DNA of 64,000 bases from the NCBI GenBank assembly GCA_951812535.1, contig CATOSK010000001.1, positions 186,001 through 250,000 of the forward strand, read 5' to 3'. Below, one piece after another: positions 19,274 through 28,143 of the stretch. The notes below the pieces were generated by a model. The model did not search any database and was not told the DNA's origin. It saw only the letters and a program-made list of their open reading frames with translations. Source of the stretch: an uncultured Dehalococcoidia bacterium. Its GTDB lineage: Bacteria > Chloroflexota > Dehalococcoidia > Lucifugimonadales > UBA3495. The position numbers were made by a program, and so were the translations under genes. Every line of letters starts with the position of its first letter. Position 1 is the stretch's first letter.

Positions 19274-19909
19274 ATGCAGGAAGACCCCGCTGCCCTCGCC
19301 CTCAATGGGGATCATCTCCGCCGCGCGGAGCTTCAGCGTGCCACCGGAGAGACCCAAATCTCCCTTTCCCTAGACCTTGACGGCCAGGGCGTCTACCAGG
19401 TCGACACCGGCAACGGCTTCCTCGATCACATGGTCAGCCAGATTGCCCGCCACGGCTTGTTTGACATTACCCTACACGCCCAGGGCGACATCCACGTCGG
19501 CTGGCATCACCTCGTCGAGGATACCGCCATCATGCTCGGCCGCGCCTTCCGTGAAGCTCTTGGCGAGCCCCGGGGAATCCGTCGCATGGGCCACGCCATC
19601 GTCCCCTTGGATGAGACCCTCGTCATGGTGGCCCTCGACTTCAGCGGCCGGGGCTACGCCGTCGTGGACACCACCCTCAATGAAACCATGGTCGAGACCC
19701 TGTCCGGCGACCTTATCCAGCACTTCCTCGAGGCCTTCGCCATTGAGGCACGGCTCAACCTTCACGCCCGGGTCATGGCCGGAACCAGCCCCCACCACAA
19801 GGCCGAGGCTCTCTGCAAGGCCCTCGCCCGCGCCCTCCGCGATGCCGTCGAGCCCGACCCCCGCGCCCCGGGAATGGTCCCCTCCACCAAGGACACCCTC
19901 GACGCCTGA
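19274..19909 (+). CDS. hisB: Imidazoleglycerol-phosphate dehydratase
   Basis: A 211-residue manganese enzyme converting IGP to imidazole acetol phosphate. The metal-binding sets are present: FLDHM (H52), HHLVED (H78, H79, E82) and SPHHKAEALCKA near 170. The residues just before the first HH pair are GW, where the family usually has DD (GDIHVGWHH against GDLxxDDHH), and the second site has SP in place of N-N/H. It is monofunctional, without the phosphatase domain of enterobacterial HisB. It is the last gene of the operon here: hisH, A, F, I, E are not in the window. Confidence 0.94.
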   Translation: MQEDPAALALNGDHLRRAELQRATGETQISLSLDLDGQGVYQVDTGNGFLDHMVSQIARHGLFDITLHAQGDIHVGWHHLVEDTAIMLGRAFREALGEPRGIRRMGHAIVPLDETLVMVALDFSGRGYAVVDTTLNETMVETLSGDLIQHFLEAFAIEARLNLHARVMAGTSPHHKAEALCKALARALRDAVEPDPRAPGMVPSTKDTLDA

Positions 19910-19977
19910 ACCCGCCAACTCGTCCTCCCTTCCCCGAAGCCCCCACCACCACCCAATTTTGGGACACCACCCAATCC

Positions 19978-20012
19978 AGGGGGTTTGGGGGATACATCCC
20001 CCAACGTAACCC
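19978..20012 (+). repeat. Dispersed intergenic repeat, family R, copy 1
   Basis: Matches the family pattern A-GGGGG-TTT-GGGGGAT-AC-ATCCCCC-AACGTAACCC. The inner GGGGGAT/ATCCCCC can form a tight hairpin. It lies between the converging hisB and crotonase genes. Other copies are at 28111, 29873, 30783 and 35149. Confidence 0.8.
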
Positions 20013-20020
20013 AAACCCAC

Positions 20021-20055
20021 AAAAAAACCGTCCCGGCGTCTTGCCACCGGGACGG
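20021..20055 (-). terminator. Rho-independent terminator of the minus-strand crotonase gene
   Basis: Stem CCGTCCCGG (20028-20036) / CCGGGACGG (20047-20055). On the minus strand the stem is followed by a run of seven T (plus-strand A at 20021-20027). It may also stop hisB read-through. Confidence 0.85.
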
Positions 20056-20083
20056 ACTGAAAAAACCCTGTCAGCTATGAAGG

Positions 20084-20872
20084 TTACTGTGCGTTGGGCA
20101 GTGGCCGTCCCCGCCGGGCAATGAACTCGGGGAACGCCTCCTCCGCCCGGGCGCCCTTGGATACGTTGGTCGTGTAGTCTTTCTCGGCGGTCCATTGCTC
20201 TTCCAGGTCCATCGTCTTCTGCTGGAGCAGCAGCCGCTTCACCCCGATCACCGAGTCGCGCCGGTTCTTAGCGATGGTGGTCGCGATTTCCATCGTCTTT
20301 TCCCTCAACTGCTCGCTCGGGACCAGGTGGTTCAGCAACCCGATTCGATACGCCTCTTCTGCCTCAACCACCCGCGCGGTGAACAGCAGTTCCTTGGCCA
20401 TCGGCCAACCCACCTGGTTCGGCAGCGTCCACGTGCTGTTGATCCTTCCGTAGGCCACCGCCAGGAACCGGAAGCTGGAGTTTTCGCAGCCAATGCGGAA
20501 GTCCAGGGACGAGGACAGCACTGCCCCTCCGCCGTAGGCCAGCCCATTGATCATCCCGATGATCGGCTTGTCGCAGGCCGCCAGTTCGTAACTCCCCCGC
20601 GACCGCGCTTTATTCCTTTCTTCCAGTTCTTCCCGGGTGTACTTTACGTCGTTCTCCCGCTGCTCGTGGATATCCCCGCCCGCCGAGAACGCCCGGTTCC
20701 CTGTGCCCGTCAACACTATGCAGCCCACGTCGTCGTTTTCGTTCAGCTCCCGGACCGCCTCGTGCAGTTCGGTGGATAGCTGGTTGTTCATCGCATTGAG
20801 CTTTTCCGGGCGGTTCAGGGTGATGATTCCCACACCCTCTTCAATCTCCACGGTTATTAACTCTGGATTCAT
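20084..20872 (-). CDS. Enoyl-CoA hydratase/isomerase family protein lacking both hydratase glutamates
   Basis: A 262-residue crotonase-fold protein. The oxyanion-hole segments are intact: AFSAGGDI (61-68) and GLAYGGG (110-116). Where hydratases carry two catalytic glutamates there are V118 (GGGAVLSSSLDFRIG) and A138 (FLAVAYG). Simple enoyl-CoA hydration is therefore unlikely. The crotonase superfamily also includes isomerases, decarboxylases, hydrolases and ring-opening enzymes. ATG has GAGGAGAGG upstream. It has its own terminator and is a single minus-strand gene. Confidence 0.85.
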   Translation of the reverse strand: MNPELITVEIEEGVGIITLNRPEKLNAMNNQLSTELHEAVRELNENDDVGCIVLTGTGNRAFSAGGDIHEQRENDVKYTREELEERNKARSRGSYELAACDKPIIGMINGLAYGGGAVLSSSLDFRIGCENSSFRFLAVAYGRINSTWTLPNQVGWPMAKELLFTARVVEAEEAYRIGLLNHLVPSEQLREKTMEIATTIAKNRRDSVIGVKRLLLQQKTMDLEEQWTAEKDYTTNVSKGARAEEAFPEFIARRGRPLPNAQ

Positions 20873-21203
20873 GGTCCTCTCCTCGGCGTCAAAGTAAGGG
20901 ATTGGGCCAAATCCCTTCGGGCCCTTAACGGGTCCAACATAGCTCGGTACATTGTATGTTCTCCCCCCAACACCGTCAAACCAACCTTTCCCCGTCGGAA
21001 TTGAGGTTTCCCCTGCCTGTTACATTTCCCTGTTGGCAACTCTGCAAACCCTTCTCTACAATGGGAGTGCTGCCGGAATAACCAGCCGTCTCCCATACTC
21101 CGTCCCAATTAACCTGGAATTTCCAACCACTATCGGCCTCCCTCTAACCGGGATCCCCCGTCGAGCGAAACCACCACGGTACCCTCCAACCGAATCGGAC
21201 GAA
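20873..21203. other. Divergent intergenic region, crotonase / nfeD
   Basis: A 331-base divergent spacer. It contains a plus-strand promoter at 21033-21062. The reading frame upstream of nfeD is open but not family-like, so I treat it as leader. No other feature is seen. Confidence 0.5.
21033..21062 (+). promoter_or_regulatory. Promoter for the nfeD-stomatin operon
   Basis: TTGGCA (21033-21038), 18 bases, TACAAT (21057-21062). The leader to the chosen ATG is about 135 bases. Confidence 0.5.
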
Positions 21204-22598
21204 ATGGGACAAAATCGTACAGAAGAAAAACCTCTCGCTCTCCCCTTCCTGTTCCCCTCTCCATTTGCCATCCTGAGAGGCTTGTCCATCGCCCTCTTCG
21301 CCTCCCTCATCGCCCTCGGCTGGCTCGGAATCGTCTCCGCCCAGGCCCCATCGGATCACGCGGTCGTCACCCGCGTTGAAGGAGTCATCAACCCGGTCAA
21401 GGAACGCCTCATCGACCGCACCCTGGAACAGGCCGCCGCAGACAACGCTGCCCTCGTCATTATGGAGTTGGATACCCCCGGAGGCCTTCTCGACTCCACC
21501 CGCCATATCGTCGCATCCCTCCTCGAATCCCCGGTCCCCGTCGCCGTCTACGTCTCTCCCCGCGGCGCTCATGCCGGCTCGGCCGGAACATTCATCGCTG
21601 CCGCCGCCAACTTCGCCGCTATGGCCCCCGGGACCAACATCGGCGCAGCCACCCCCGTCTCCGGGTCCGGGGAGGAACTGCCCGAAACCCTGGCGGACAA
21701 GGTCACCAATGACGCTGCCGCCTTTATCCGCAGCATTGCCGAAGAACGCGGCCGCAATGCCGATAAGCTGGAGGAGACCGTCGTTAAGGCCGCTTCCTTC
21801 ACCGCTTCCGAGGCCGTCAAGCACAATGTCGTCGACTTCGTCGCCCCGGACCTCGACTTCCTCCTCTCCCAACTTGACGGGCGTACCACCGACACCATTT
21901 CCGGCCCTGTCACCATCCGTACCGCCAACCTTGACCTCCGGCGCGTCGACAAGAGCCCCCTGGATCACTTCCTCGAGTTCATCTCCAACCCCAACATCGC
22001 CTTCCTCCTCCTCACCATCGGCTTGGCCGGAATCACCATCGAGCTGTTCAACTTCGGACTGATCATCCCCGGCTTGATCGGGGTAACATTCCTGCTCTTC
22101 GCCTTCCTCGCCCTCGGCAATCTCCCCGTCAACTGGGTCGGAGTGGCCTTCATCGTCCTTGCCGCCATCCTCATCGTCCTGGAGACGCAGGTCGCCGGAT
22201 GGGGTGCCCTCGGCGTCGGCGGCATCGTCAGTCTCGTCATCGGCGGACTGCTCCTCTTCGGCAACTTCGGCAACTTCGGGACTCCTGATGTCACCGCCCC
22301 TGACCTGTCCGTAAGCGTCTGGGTCTTGGCCGCCGTTGCCGGAGTCGCCCTGGCGTCCCTCGGAGTGGTGGTCTGGCTCATACGCCTCTCCCGGAACAGC
22401 GGCCCGCCCCCGGAATCAGTGACCCTGGTCGGCGAGTCTGGCCGAGTGACCCGGGACCTTGACCCTCGCGGCGTCGTCATCATCGGCAACGATTCATGGA
22501 CAGCAATCACCCAAGATGGTACGGTTATCCCGAGAGGAACCCGCGTGGAGGTCGTCTCAGTCGATGGCCTGATTCTCACCGTCGCTCCTCTTCCCTGA
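21204..22598 (+). CDS. NfeD family membrane-bound serine protease (ClpP class)
   Basis: A 464-residue protein in three parts. It has an N-terminal signal/anchor (residues about 22-46), a ClpP-class protease domain with nucleophile S126 in HAGSAGT and partner K166 in ADKVTNDAAAF, and several transmembrane helices (about 240-370). A C-terminal OB-fold NfeD domain (GESGRVTRDLDPRGVV) completes it. In studied archaeal relatives the protease cleaves stomatin C termini. The stomatin-like gene 43 bases downstream supports that partnership. ATG 21204 gives MGQNR and the signal sequence. The upstream open frame is not conserved-looking. Confidence 0.88.
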   Translation: MGQNRTEEKPLALPFLFPSPFAILRGLSIALFASLIALGWLGIVSAQAPSDHAVVTRVEGVINPVKERLIDRTLEQAAADNAALVIMELDTPGGLLDSTRHIVASLLESPVPVAVYVSPRGAHAGSAGTFIAAAANFAAMAPGTNIGAATPVSGSGEELPETLADKVTNDAAAFIRSIAEERGRNADKLEETVVKAASFTASEAVKHNVVDFVAPDLDFLLSQLDGRTTDTISGPVTIRTANLDLRRVDKSPLDHFLEFISNPNIAFLLLTIGLAGITIELFNFGLIIPGLIGVTFLLFAFLALGNLPVNWVGVAFIVLAAILIVLETQVAGWGALGVGGIVSLVIGGLLLFGNFGNFGTPDVTAPDLSVSVWVLAAVAGVALASLGVVVWLIRLSRNSGPPPESVTLVGESGRVTRDLDPRGVVIIGNDSWTAITQDGTVIPRGTRVEVVSVDGLILTVAPLP

Positions 22599-22641
22599 GA
22601 ATGGCCCCCAAGTCATCTCCGTCGCCTGACAGGAGGATAGA

Positions 22642-23520
22642 ATGTCCAGCGGATTGATCGTCGTGCAACAGTACGAGCGCATGGTGGTTCAGCGTTTGGG
22701 GAGCTTCGTTGGGATACAGCGGCCGGGCTTGAAGTTCCTGATACCGATAATATATAGCGGCACTAAGGTGGACCTCCGAGAGCGCGTCACCCGCGTTCCC
22801 ACGCAGAAATACATCACCGTGGACAACGTCGTCGTGGACATGGACTTCGTCATCTACTATCGGGTCATGGAAGACACCGCCGACCGGGCCGTGCTCGAAG
22901 TCCAGAACTTTGAGCAGGCCGTCATCAACCTCGCCTTCGCCACCCTTCGCGCGGTCATTGGTGCCATCGACCTGTCCACGGCTCTCTCTGAGCGCGAGCG
23001 CATCCGCGACGAAGTCCAGGTGCGGATGGACGAGGTGACCGCCCGCTGGGGCGTCAAGGTATCCCAGGTGGAAATCAACGAAATTGATCCACCCATGGGA
23101 GTCAAGGCCGCCATGGAACGCCAGAAGTCAGCCGACGCCATCAAGACCGCCGAAATAACCGAATCCGAGGGACAGCGCCAGGCCGCCATTAACCGTTCCG
23201 AGGGCGAGAAACAGTCGGCCATCCTCGAAGCCGAGGGCAAGCGCCAGGCTGAAATCTTGGAAGCGGAGGGAGAGCAGCAGGCCACCGTGCTTCGCGCCGA
23301 GGGGTTCAGCACCGCTTTGGAACGCATCTACGGCGTCGCAAACACCGTCGACGCCAAGACCATGAGCCTCCAGTACTTCGAGACCCTCAAATCTCTCGGG
23401 GCCAGTCCCTCCACCAAGTTCATCTTCCCCATGGAATTTACCTCCATGCTCAGCCCCTTCCTAGGCATGGGCGGCAACCAGCAACCGAGCAACGGCGGCA
23501 CCACCCCCAGCCAGCCCTGA
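22642..23520 (+). CDS. SPFH/Band 7 stomatin-like (slipin) protein
   Basis: A 292-residue stomatin/prohibitin-type scaffold, partner of NfeD. The SPFH domain is clear (VVQRLGSFVGIQRPGLKFLIP, DLRERV, QKYITVDNVVVDMDFVIYYRV). It is followed by a charged coiled coil (about 165-235) with repeats of the type EGEKQSAILEAEGKRQAEI, and a short hydrophobic end (MLSPFLGMGG). The start at ATG 22642 (CAGGAGG 7 bases upstream) gives no N-terminal transmembrane helix, which slipins usually have. Membrane attachment may therefore depend on NfeD or on the short MSSGLIVV stretch. Confidence 0.9.
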   Translation: MSSGLIVVQQYERMVVQRLGSFVGIQRPGLKFLIPIIYSGTKVDLRERVTRVPTQKYITVDNVVVDMDFVIYYRVMEDTADRAVLEVQNFEQAVINLAFATLRAVIGAIDLSTALSERERIRDEVQVRMDEVTARWGVKVSQVEINEIDPPMGVKAAMERQKSADAIKTAEITESEGQRQAAINRSEGEKQSAILEAEGKRQAEILEAEGEQQATVLRAEGFSTALERIYGVANTVDAKTMSLQYFETLKSLGASPSTKFIFPMEFTSMLSPFLGMGGNQQPSNGGTTPSQP

Positions 23521-23545
23521 TCCCCCAGCCGCATTTCACGGAATC

Positions 23546-23578
23546 CAAAAAGCGCCGGAACCTTTCCGGCGCTTTCGC
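23546..23578. terminator. Bidirectional terminator between the stomatin and DUF429 genes
   Basis: Stem AAGCGCCGGA (23550-23559) / TCCGGCGCTT (23565-23574) with a 5-base loop. It is flanked by CCAAAAA on the left (T-run for the minus strand) and TTTCG on the right. Confidence 0.85.
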
Positions 23579-23603
23579 CTCTCTCCTGGCCCCAACCCGA
23601 GTG

Positions 23604-24263
23604 TCAGTCATCTGCCGCGCTCGCCAGCGGCACCAGCCGTGGGATCGCCACCAGCCCTTCCGCGTCGTTCCCCACCCACTCCGTCTCATTCCGGTGATGC
23701 AGCAAGCCGGTGTAGGCGTTGACCAGCGCATCGCAGGCTTGCCAGTCCAGCTTTACCACTCGGGCGTCCAACCCGCCCACCAACCCCGGTAGTCGGTCCC
23801 GCATATATTGCAGGCTCCCAGCCTTCTTCTTGGGTGGCACGTTATCCCCGAAAAGCACCACCTTGGTCGCATGGGGATAGACCTCGATTACCTCGAACCC
23901 TGCATTTCGCAACCGCGCCGCAACCTCGATTCCCCGGTAGATTAGTTTGCGGACAATGGAACCCTTCGATGTCGGAAAACAGCTTATGCCGATCCTGGAA
24001 AGCTCCAGTTCCGATTGCCTCCCCTTATGGTCTCGGTTGACTGCCCTGCACTCGCACGACGACTCCAGGCAACAATTGCCCGCCGGAAGCCCCAACGGCG
24101 TTCCAATGGCGATGATTGACGGACACCTCGCCTCGGCCAACTCCGTCAGGTCATCGTCGGTGTGGGCGGACTCTACGCCGACCACTTCGGACTGAAAGTT
24201 CAAAACGGCAACCGTGCTCGCAAGATTCGATGAAGTTCGTAGATCCACACCCATGACTACCAT
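23604..24263 (-). CDS. DUF429 domain-containing protein
   Basis: A 219-residue protein of the DUF429 family, predicted from the fold to be an RNase-H-like nuclease-type domain. It starts with the beta strand MVVMGVDLRTSSN and contains SIIAIGTPLGLP, a cysteine-rich stretch GNCCLESSCECR (near 62-73), and GFEVIEVYPHATK near 120-135, all typical. ATG 24263 is preceded by GGAGGG. Biological function is not established for the family. It shares direction with the MeaB gene 71 bases upstream but has its own terminator. Confidence 0.8.
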   Translation of the reverse strand: MVVMGVDLRTSSNLASTVAVLNFQSEVVGVESAHTDDDLTELAEARCPSIIAIGTPLGLPAGNCCLESSCECRAVNRDHKGRQSELELSRIGISCFPTSKGSIVRKLIYRGIEVAARLRNAGFEVIEVYPHATKVVLFGDNVPPKKKAGSLQYMRDRLPGLVGGLDARVVKLDWQACDALVNAYTGLLHHRNETEWVGNDAEGLVAIPRLVPLASAADD

Positions 24264-24334
24264 GTAATCCCTCCCTATCTACTGAGAGCCCAAAGACCAA
24301 CAGCGCCCCGCGTCTACCCGTTTGTAGCCACCCT

Positions 24335-25375
24335 TCAGGACTCATTCTTACTTCCCGCCGCTGCCTGACTTGACAAGTGGTCTTTTGGCCATTGTCTCGC
24401 GAACTCGGCCGATTCCAACAGGCCGGTCGCGGCGGAGAACGGGTCCGAGTCCCCCGTTTCCACACTTTCCACCAGCTCTTGTATGCTTCCGTCCAGTCTT
24501 GCCAGGGCCCGCACCCTGCGGCCTAGCTCCTCCTCGACCGTCTCCAGGAATTCATCCCTGCGCCGGGCCCGTCTTTTCGATTCCAATCCTCCGGTGTTCG
24601 TCAGGAACTCCCGGTGCGCCTTGACCCTCTCCCACAGTTCGTCGATCCCTTTCCCTGCATCTGCCTGGGTCATAACCACCGGCGGTTCCCAGTCCATCGT
24701 CCCCGCCGCCATATGCAGCATGGATGTGATCGCCGCCGCCATCTGGGAGGCCCCTTCCCGGTCCGCCTTGTTTACCACGTATACGTCGGCAATCTCCATG
24801 ATTCCCGCCTTCAACGTCTGCACCGCGTCCCCTGACTCCGGCATCAAGGTGACCACCACCGTGTCCGCCACCCCCATGATCCCCAGTTCTGTCTGGCCTA
24901 CTCCCACAGTCTCCACCAGGATTACGTCCTTACCCGATGCGTCCAGCAACCGCCCGATGCTCTTCACGATTCTCGGCAGCCCGCCGGATTGTCCCCTCGT
25001 CGCCACGCTCCGGATGAACACGCCGTCATCCAGGAAGTGCCGCTGCATCCGGATGCGGTCTCCCAGTAGTGCCCCGCCGCTGAAGGGACTCGTCGGGTCC
25101 ACCGCAACAACCCCCACCGTCAGCCCCTCCTCCCGGAGCAGTTGGGTTAACCCCCCGACGATCGTGCTCTTCCCTGCTCCCGGCGGTCCGGTCACCCCCA
25201 CGGTGTAGGCCCTTCCGGTTTGCCGGTCCGCGGCTTCCATGAACTCGGCGGCCTCGACCGTCCCCCGCTCGACCGCCGATATCGCTCTGGAAAGCGCCCG
25301 TGCTTCCCCTTTCAATAATCTCAGCACTCGGTCCTTCATCGGTGTAACGCCGCTGCCGCCGGCCGCTTTAATCAC
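24335..25375 (-). CDS. meaB: MeaB/ArgK-type G3E GTPase (methylmalonyl-CoA mutase chaperone family)
   Basis: A 346-residue P-loop GTPase that normally protects and loads B12-dependent acyl-CoA mutases. Walker A is GVTGPPGAGKST (60-71). The metal-binding AVDPTSPFSGGALLGDRIRM, ETVGVGQTE (Walker B region) and VVNKADREG (guanine specificity) are all present. The C terminus carries the dimerisation arm. The GTG at 25375 touches its own GGAGG, so ATG 25339 (MKDRVLRLL, more like the family N terminus) is a serious alternative. No mutase gene lies in the window. Confidence 0.93.
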   Translation of the reverse strand: MIKAAGGSGVTPMKDRVLRLLKGEARALSRAISAVERGTVEAAEFMEAADRQTGRAYTVGVTGPPGAGKSTIVGGLTQLLREEGLTVGVVAVDPTSPFSGGALLGDRIRMQRHFLDDGVFIRSVATRGQSGGLPRIVKSIGRLLDASGKDVILVETVGVGQTELGIMGVADTVVVTLMPESGDAVQTLKAGIMEIADVYVVNKADREGASQMAAAITSMLHMAAGTMDWEPPVVMTQADAGKGIDELWERVKAHREFLTNTGGLESKRRARRRDEFLETVEEELGRRVRALARLDGSIQELVESVETGDSDPFSAATGLLESAEFARQWPKDHLSSQAAAGSKNES

Positions 25376-25703
25376 CCTCCTTCCGTTCGATCGCCCTTGG
25401 AAGTCTCCCGATTGCCCGGGTCAATCCCGCGGCATCTCCGCTGCGGGTTACTGCCCACGCTGCTCATGCGTTGCCCCGCTGCGTCTGTCCACGGCCGCAA
25501 CCGCATCGCGCAACCCGCACCAAATGCGGCTACGGAAGAACCGCACTCCGAAAACCGGGCAGATCGTCCACCAAGCCATGACGGTGTTTCTCTTCGGACA
25601 AGCGAAAGCACCCGCAACCCTTCCCGGGATTATGAGCTCATGGCTTCGGTGGTGTGACCCCTCCTCCTCCCGGCCCCTCGTCCCGCGTTTGGACTGATTA
25701 GTC
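25376..25703. other. Intergenic region without recognised gene
   Basis: A 328-base gap. Open frames here are short and not protein-like. A small hairpin GGACT-GATT-AGTCC (25691-25704) sits at the end of the cysS fusion gene and lacks a T-run. I see no tRNA-like or RNA-family signature. Confidence 0.4.
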
Positions 25704-27902
25704 CTAGTGGTGAAAACCGGTGTCGAAGGCCCTGCCTCCGGCCGTTATCAGCAGGTCCGGTCGGTTGCCCCAGCGTCGCAGGAAACGCCCGAAGTTCTTC
25801 CGGCTCATCTCCTCCCGCTGGTTATCGTCCAACTCCTCCCACTGCCGGTGCTCATGGCGCACCAGCGGAAGGGTGCTGTCCGCGAGAATCCGGTAACCCT
25901 GCTCCTTGAACTGGAAGCTGTAGTCAATGTCCAGGTTGCGGTAGAACCGGAACCCCTCGTTCATCAACCCCACCTTCTGGACCGCTCCCCTCTCGAACGC
26001 CATGCAGTAGGCTTGGATCGCGTCTGCGTCGCCCTTTTCCACTTCCTCATGGAAGTGTCTCATGTCGTCCGTCGACAAGCCATACGGCCCGAATATTCCC
26101 ACCGTTCCGTCGGACAGTTCCTCCGTCACCGGCGTCAGCAGGTCCCCCACGATTTCCGTCGAGGCGTCCATGATGATGATGTACCGCCCCAGGCTCTGCT
26201 TCAGTCCTATGTTCTTCCCCGCCGCGTCGCCGATGACGTGGTCACAGTGGAACACCCGGACATTGTCATGCTCTTCTTGGAAACCTTCCAGGAACTCAGC
26301 CGTTCCGTCCGTGGACCCGTTGTCCACTACGATGATCTCCGCCGAACGGTCTCGGGAGAACTCCAGCATACTCGTGACGCACCGTCGCACGTCTTCAACG
26401 TAGTTGTAAGCGTTCAGGATGAACGAGTAGTCGTACCTTGGCTCTTCTTCCAGGAGAGAGCCAATCTCCCGTGAAGACGAAACCGCCGGCCAGCGTTCCG
26501 CTTGCTGCTCGAGCGCCGTCTTGGGACGTATGCGGGTCGTCGGACCGATATCCGCCACCACGTACCCTTGAGATAGCACTTCTGATCGCAGCGTGTCCGC
26601 CGTCGGATACTCCGCCTGCTCCCTCAACGCGCTCCGTTGCTCCAGGCTCGTCAGGACAGCCTCCGGCACCTCGTAGTCTGCCGGCACCTTGTCCAGGTCC
26701 AGCCCGAACAATCGGTCGAAGTCCCGCATCAGGTCCAGCTTGGCCTGCCCGGGCAGGTCCGACCTGATCATGTTCCACGTGAGCGAAACCGCCCCAGGCA
26801 GGTTCAGGTCGTCATTAGCCGTGTCCCAGAACCTCTGGCGCCACTCCTCCGTTTCCGGAGGTAGTTCGTCCAACCGAGGGAGTCCCTTCCACTCCCAGAT
26901 TCGGTCCCGCCAGCACGTCAGCGCCCGTTCAGATGCCCTAAGTGAGCCGAACGTGAAATTCATCCTGTGCCGGTACCGCACCGTCAGGCACAGGTAACGG
27001 AACGAAAGCGGATCAAACCCCCGGTCCACCAGGTCGTCTATCAGGAAAACGTTCCCCGACGACTTGGCCATCTTGGCTCCGTCCGCCAGCAGGTGCTGAC
27101 CGTGCACCCAGTAGTTGACGTGGACATCCCCAAATGCGCCTTCGCTCTGCGCGATCTCGTCCTCGTGGTGCGGGAAAATGTTGTCCACCCCGCCGGTGTG
27201 GATGTCGAACCTTTCGCCCAGGTACTTGCTCGCCATCGCCGAGCACTCGATGTGCCAGCCCGGGAAACCGTCTCCCCAGGGACTCTCCCACTTCACATCC
27301 CGCCCGGGTTCGGCCGCTTTCCACAGGGTGAAGTCCCGGGGGTCTCGCTTCAACGGATCGGCTTCAACCCTCACCCCCTCCAGCAGGTCCCCACCGAAGT
27401 TCCTCGACAGTTTCCCGTAACCGGAGAAGTTCGGAACATCGTAGTAGACGTTTCCGCCCGACTCATAGGCAAACCCCGCGGCCAGCAGCTTCTCCACGAT
27501 CTCGATCATCTCCGGAATATGCTGCGTCGCCCAGGGAAAGACCTGCGCCGGCAGAATGTTCACCCTCAGTTCGTCTCGGTAGAACTTGTCTGCGTAGTAT
27601 TCGGCAATCTCGCCAATGGTCTTGCCTTCCGCCAGGGCTGCCAGGATCATCTTGTCCCCGCCCGTCTCCACCAGCTCCTGCCGCATGTGCCCCACGTCGG
27701 TAATGTTCTTGACGTGATAGACGTCCACCCCTTGCGCCAGCAGCGACCGGCGGATCCAGTCCGCCATCATGTAGGTGCGCAGGTTCCCTATATGCGCGTC
27801 CCTGTAAACCGTAGGCCCGCACGTATACATGCGGACCTTGCCTGGCTCTATCGGTTGGATCTCTTCGACCTGCTTGGTCAAAGTGTTATACAGTCGTAAC
27901 AA
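25704..27902 (-). CDS. cysS: Cysteinyl-tRNA synthetase fused to a family 2 glycosyltransferase
   Basis: A 732-residue two-domain protein. Residues 1 to about 460 are a complete class I CysRS: CGPTVY (zinc C28), HIGN (37-40), HIECSAM (zinc C220), [13 protein letters not shown], and KMAKSSGN (277-284) as the KMSKS loop. The normal C-terminal helical segment ends near IRPK. After a linker of about 30 residues, a GT2-type domain starts near 491 ([12 protein letters not shown]), with [13 protein letters not shown] (about 525-537) and MDAS at the usual DXD place. The start is TTG 27902, giving MLRLYNTLT as in other CysRS. An in-frame GTG at 27956 adds 18 non-conserved residues. It should charge tRNA-Cys, and the attached domain's role is unknown. 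Confidence 0.92.
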   Translation of the reverse strand: MLRLYNTLTKQVEEIQPIEPGKVRMYTCGPTVYRDAHIGNLRTYMMADWIRRSLLAQGVDVYHVKNITDVGHMRQELVETGGDKMILAALAEGKTIGEIAEYYADKFYRDELRVNILPAQVFPWATQHIPEMIEIVEKLLAAGFAYESGGNVYYDVPNFSGYGKLSRNFGGDLLEGVRVEADPLKRDPRDFTLWKAAEPGRDVKWESPWGDGFPGWHIECSAMASKYLGERFDIHTGGVDNIFPHHEDEIAQSEGAFGDVHVNYWVHGQHLLADGAKMAKSSGNVFLIDDLVDRGFDPLSFRYLCLTVRYRHRMNFTFGSLRASERALTCWRDRIWEWKGLPRLDELPPETEEWRQRFWDTANDDLNLPGAVSLTWNMIRSDLPGQAKLDLMRDFDRLFGLDLDKVPADYEVPEAVLTSLEQRSALREQAEYPTADTLRSEVLSQGYVVADIGPTTRIRPKTALEQQAERWPAVSSSREIGSLLEEEPRYDYSFILNAYNYVEDVRRCVTSMLEFSRDRSAEIIVVDNGSTDGTAEFLEGFQEEHDNVRVFHCDHVIGDAAGKNIGLKQSLGRYIIIMDASTEIVGDLLTPVTEELSDGTVGIFGPYGLSTDDMRHFHEEVEKGDADAIQAYCMAFERGAVQKVGLMNEGFRFYRNLDIDYSFQFKEQGYRILADSTLPLVRHEHRQWEELDDNQREEMSRKNFGRFLRRWGNRPDLLITAGGRAFDTGFHH

Positions 27903-28110
27903 ACTGGTTCCCCCAAGGCGGCGGATGTCCCGGCGGATTATGGTGAAGTTTACCACGCCCCCGGATGCTTTGCATCCGATCCGGGCGGCGCGTCAGGGCA
28001 ACCGCATTTCGGACCTGACAGCCCGTTTTTCCCGCGCAGAAATTGATCCAAACCCCCGCTCTAGCCCCCAATTACAACCACACCCCAGCTCCCGTCTGCT
28101 GGCCTTTGCT

Positions 28111-28140
28111 CGGGGGTTGGGGGATGAATCCACCGATGTT
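28111..28140 (+). repeat. Dispersed intergenic repeat, family R, copy 2 (degenerate)
   Basis: CGGGGGTTGGGGGATGAATC followed by CACCGATGTT: the left half fits the family and the right arm is altered, so the hairpin is weakened. Confidence 0.6.
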
Positions 28141-28143
28141 ATC

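Noticed and set aside
25372-25617. Possible 81-codon minus-strand gene upstream of meaB
   Set aside because: Arginine/serine-rich sequence without motifs. It overlaps the start region of meaB and has no convincing ribosome site.
25376-25703. tRNA or structured RNA in the gap between meaB and cysS
   Set aside because: A GGGTCAATCCC stretch resembles a T-arm, but it lacks the conserved TTC and no acceptor stem can be drawn around it.
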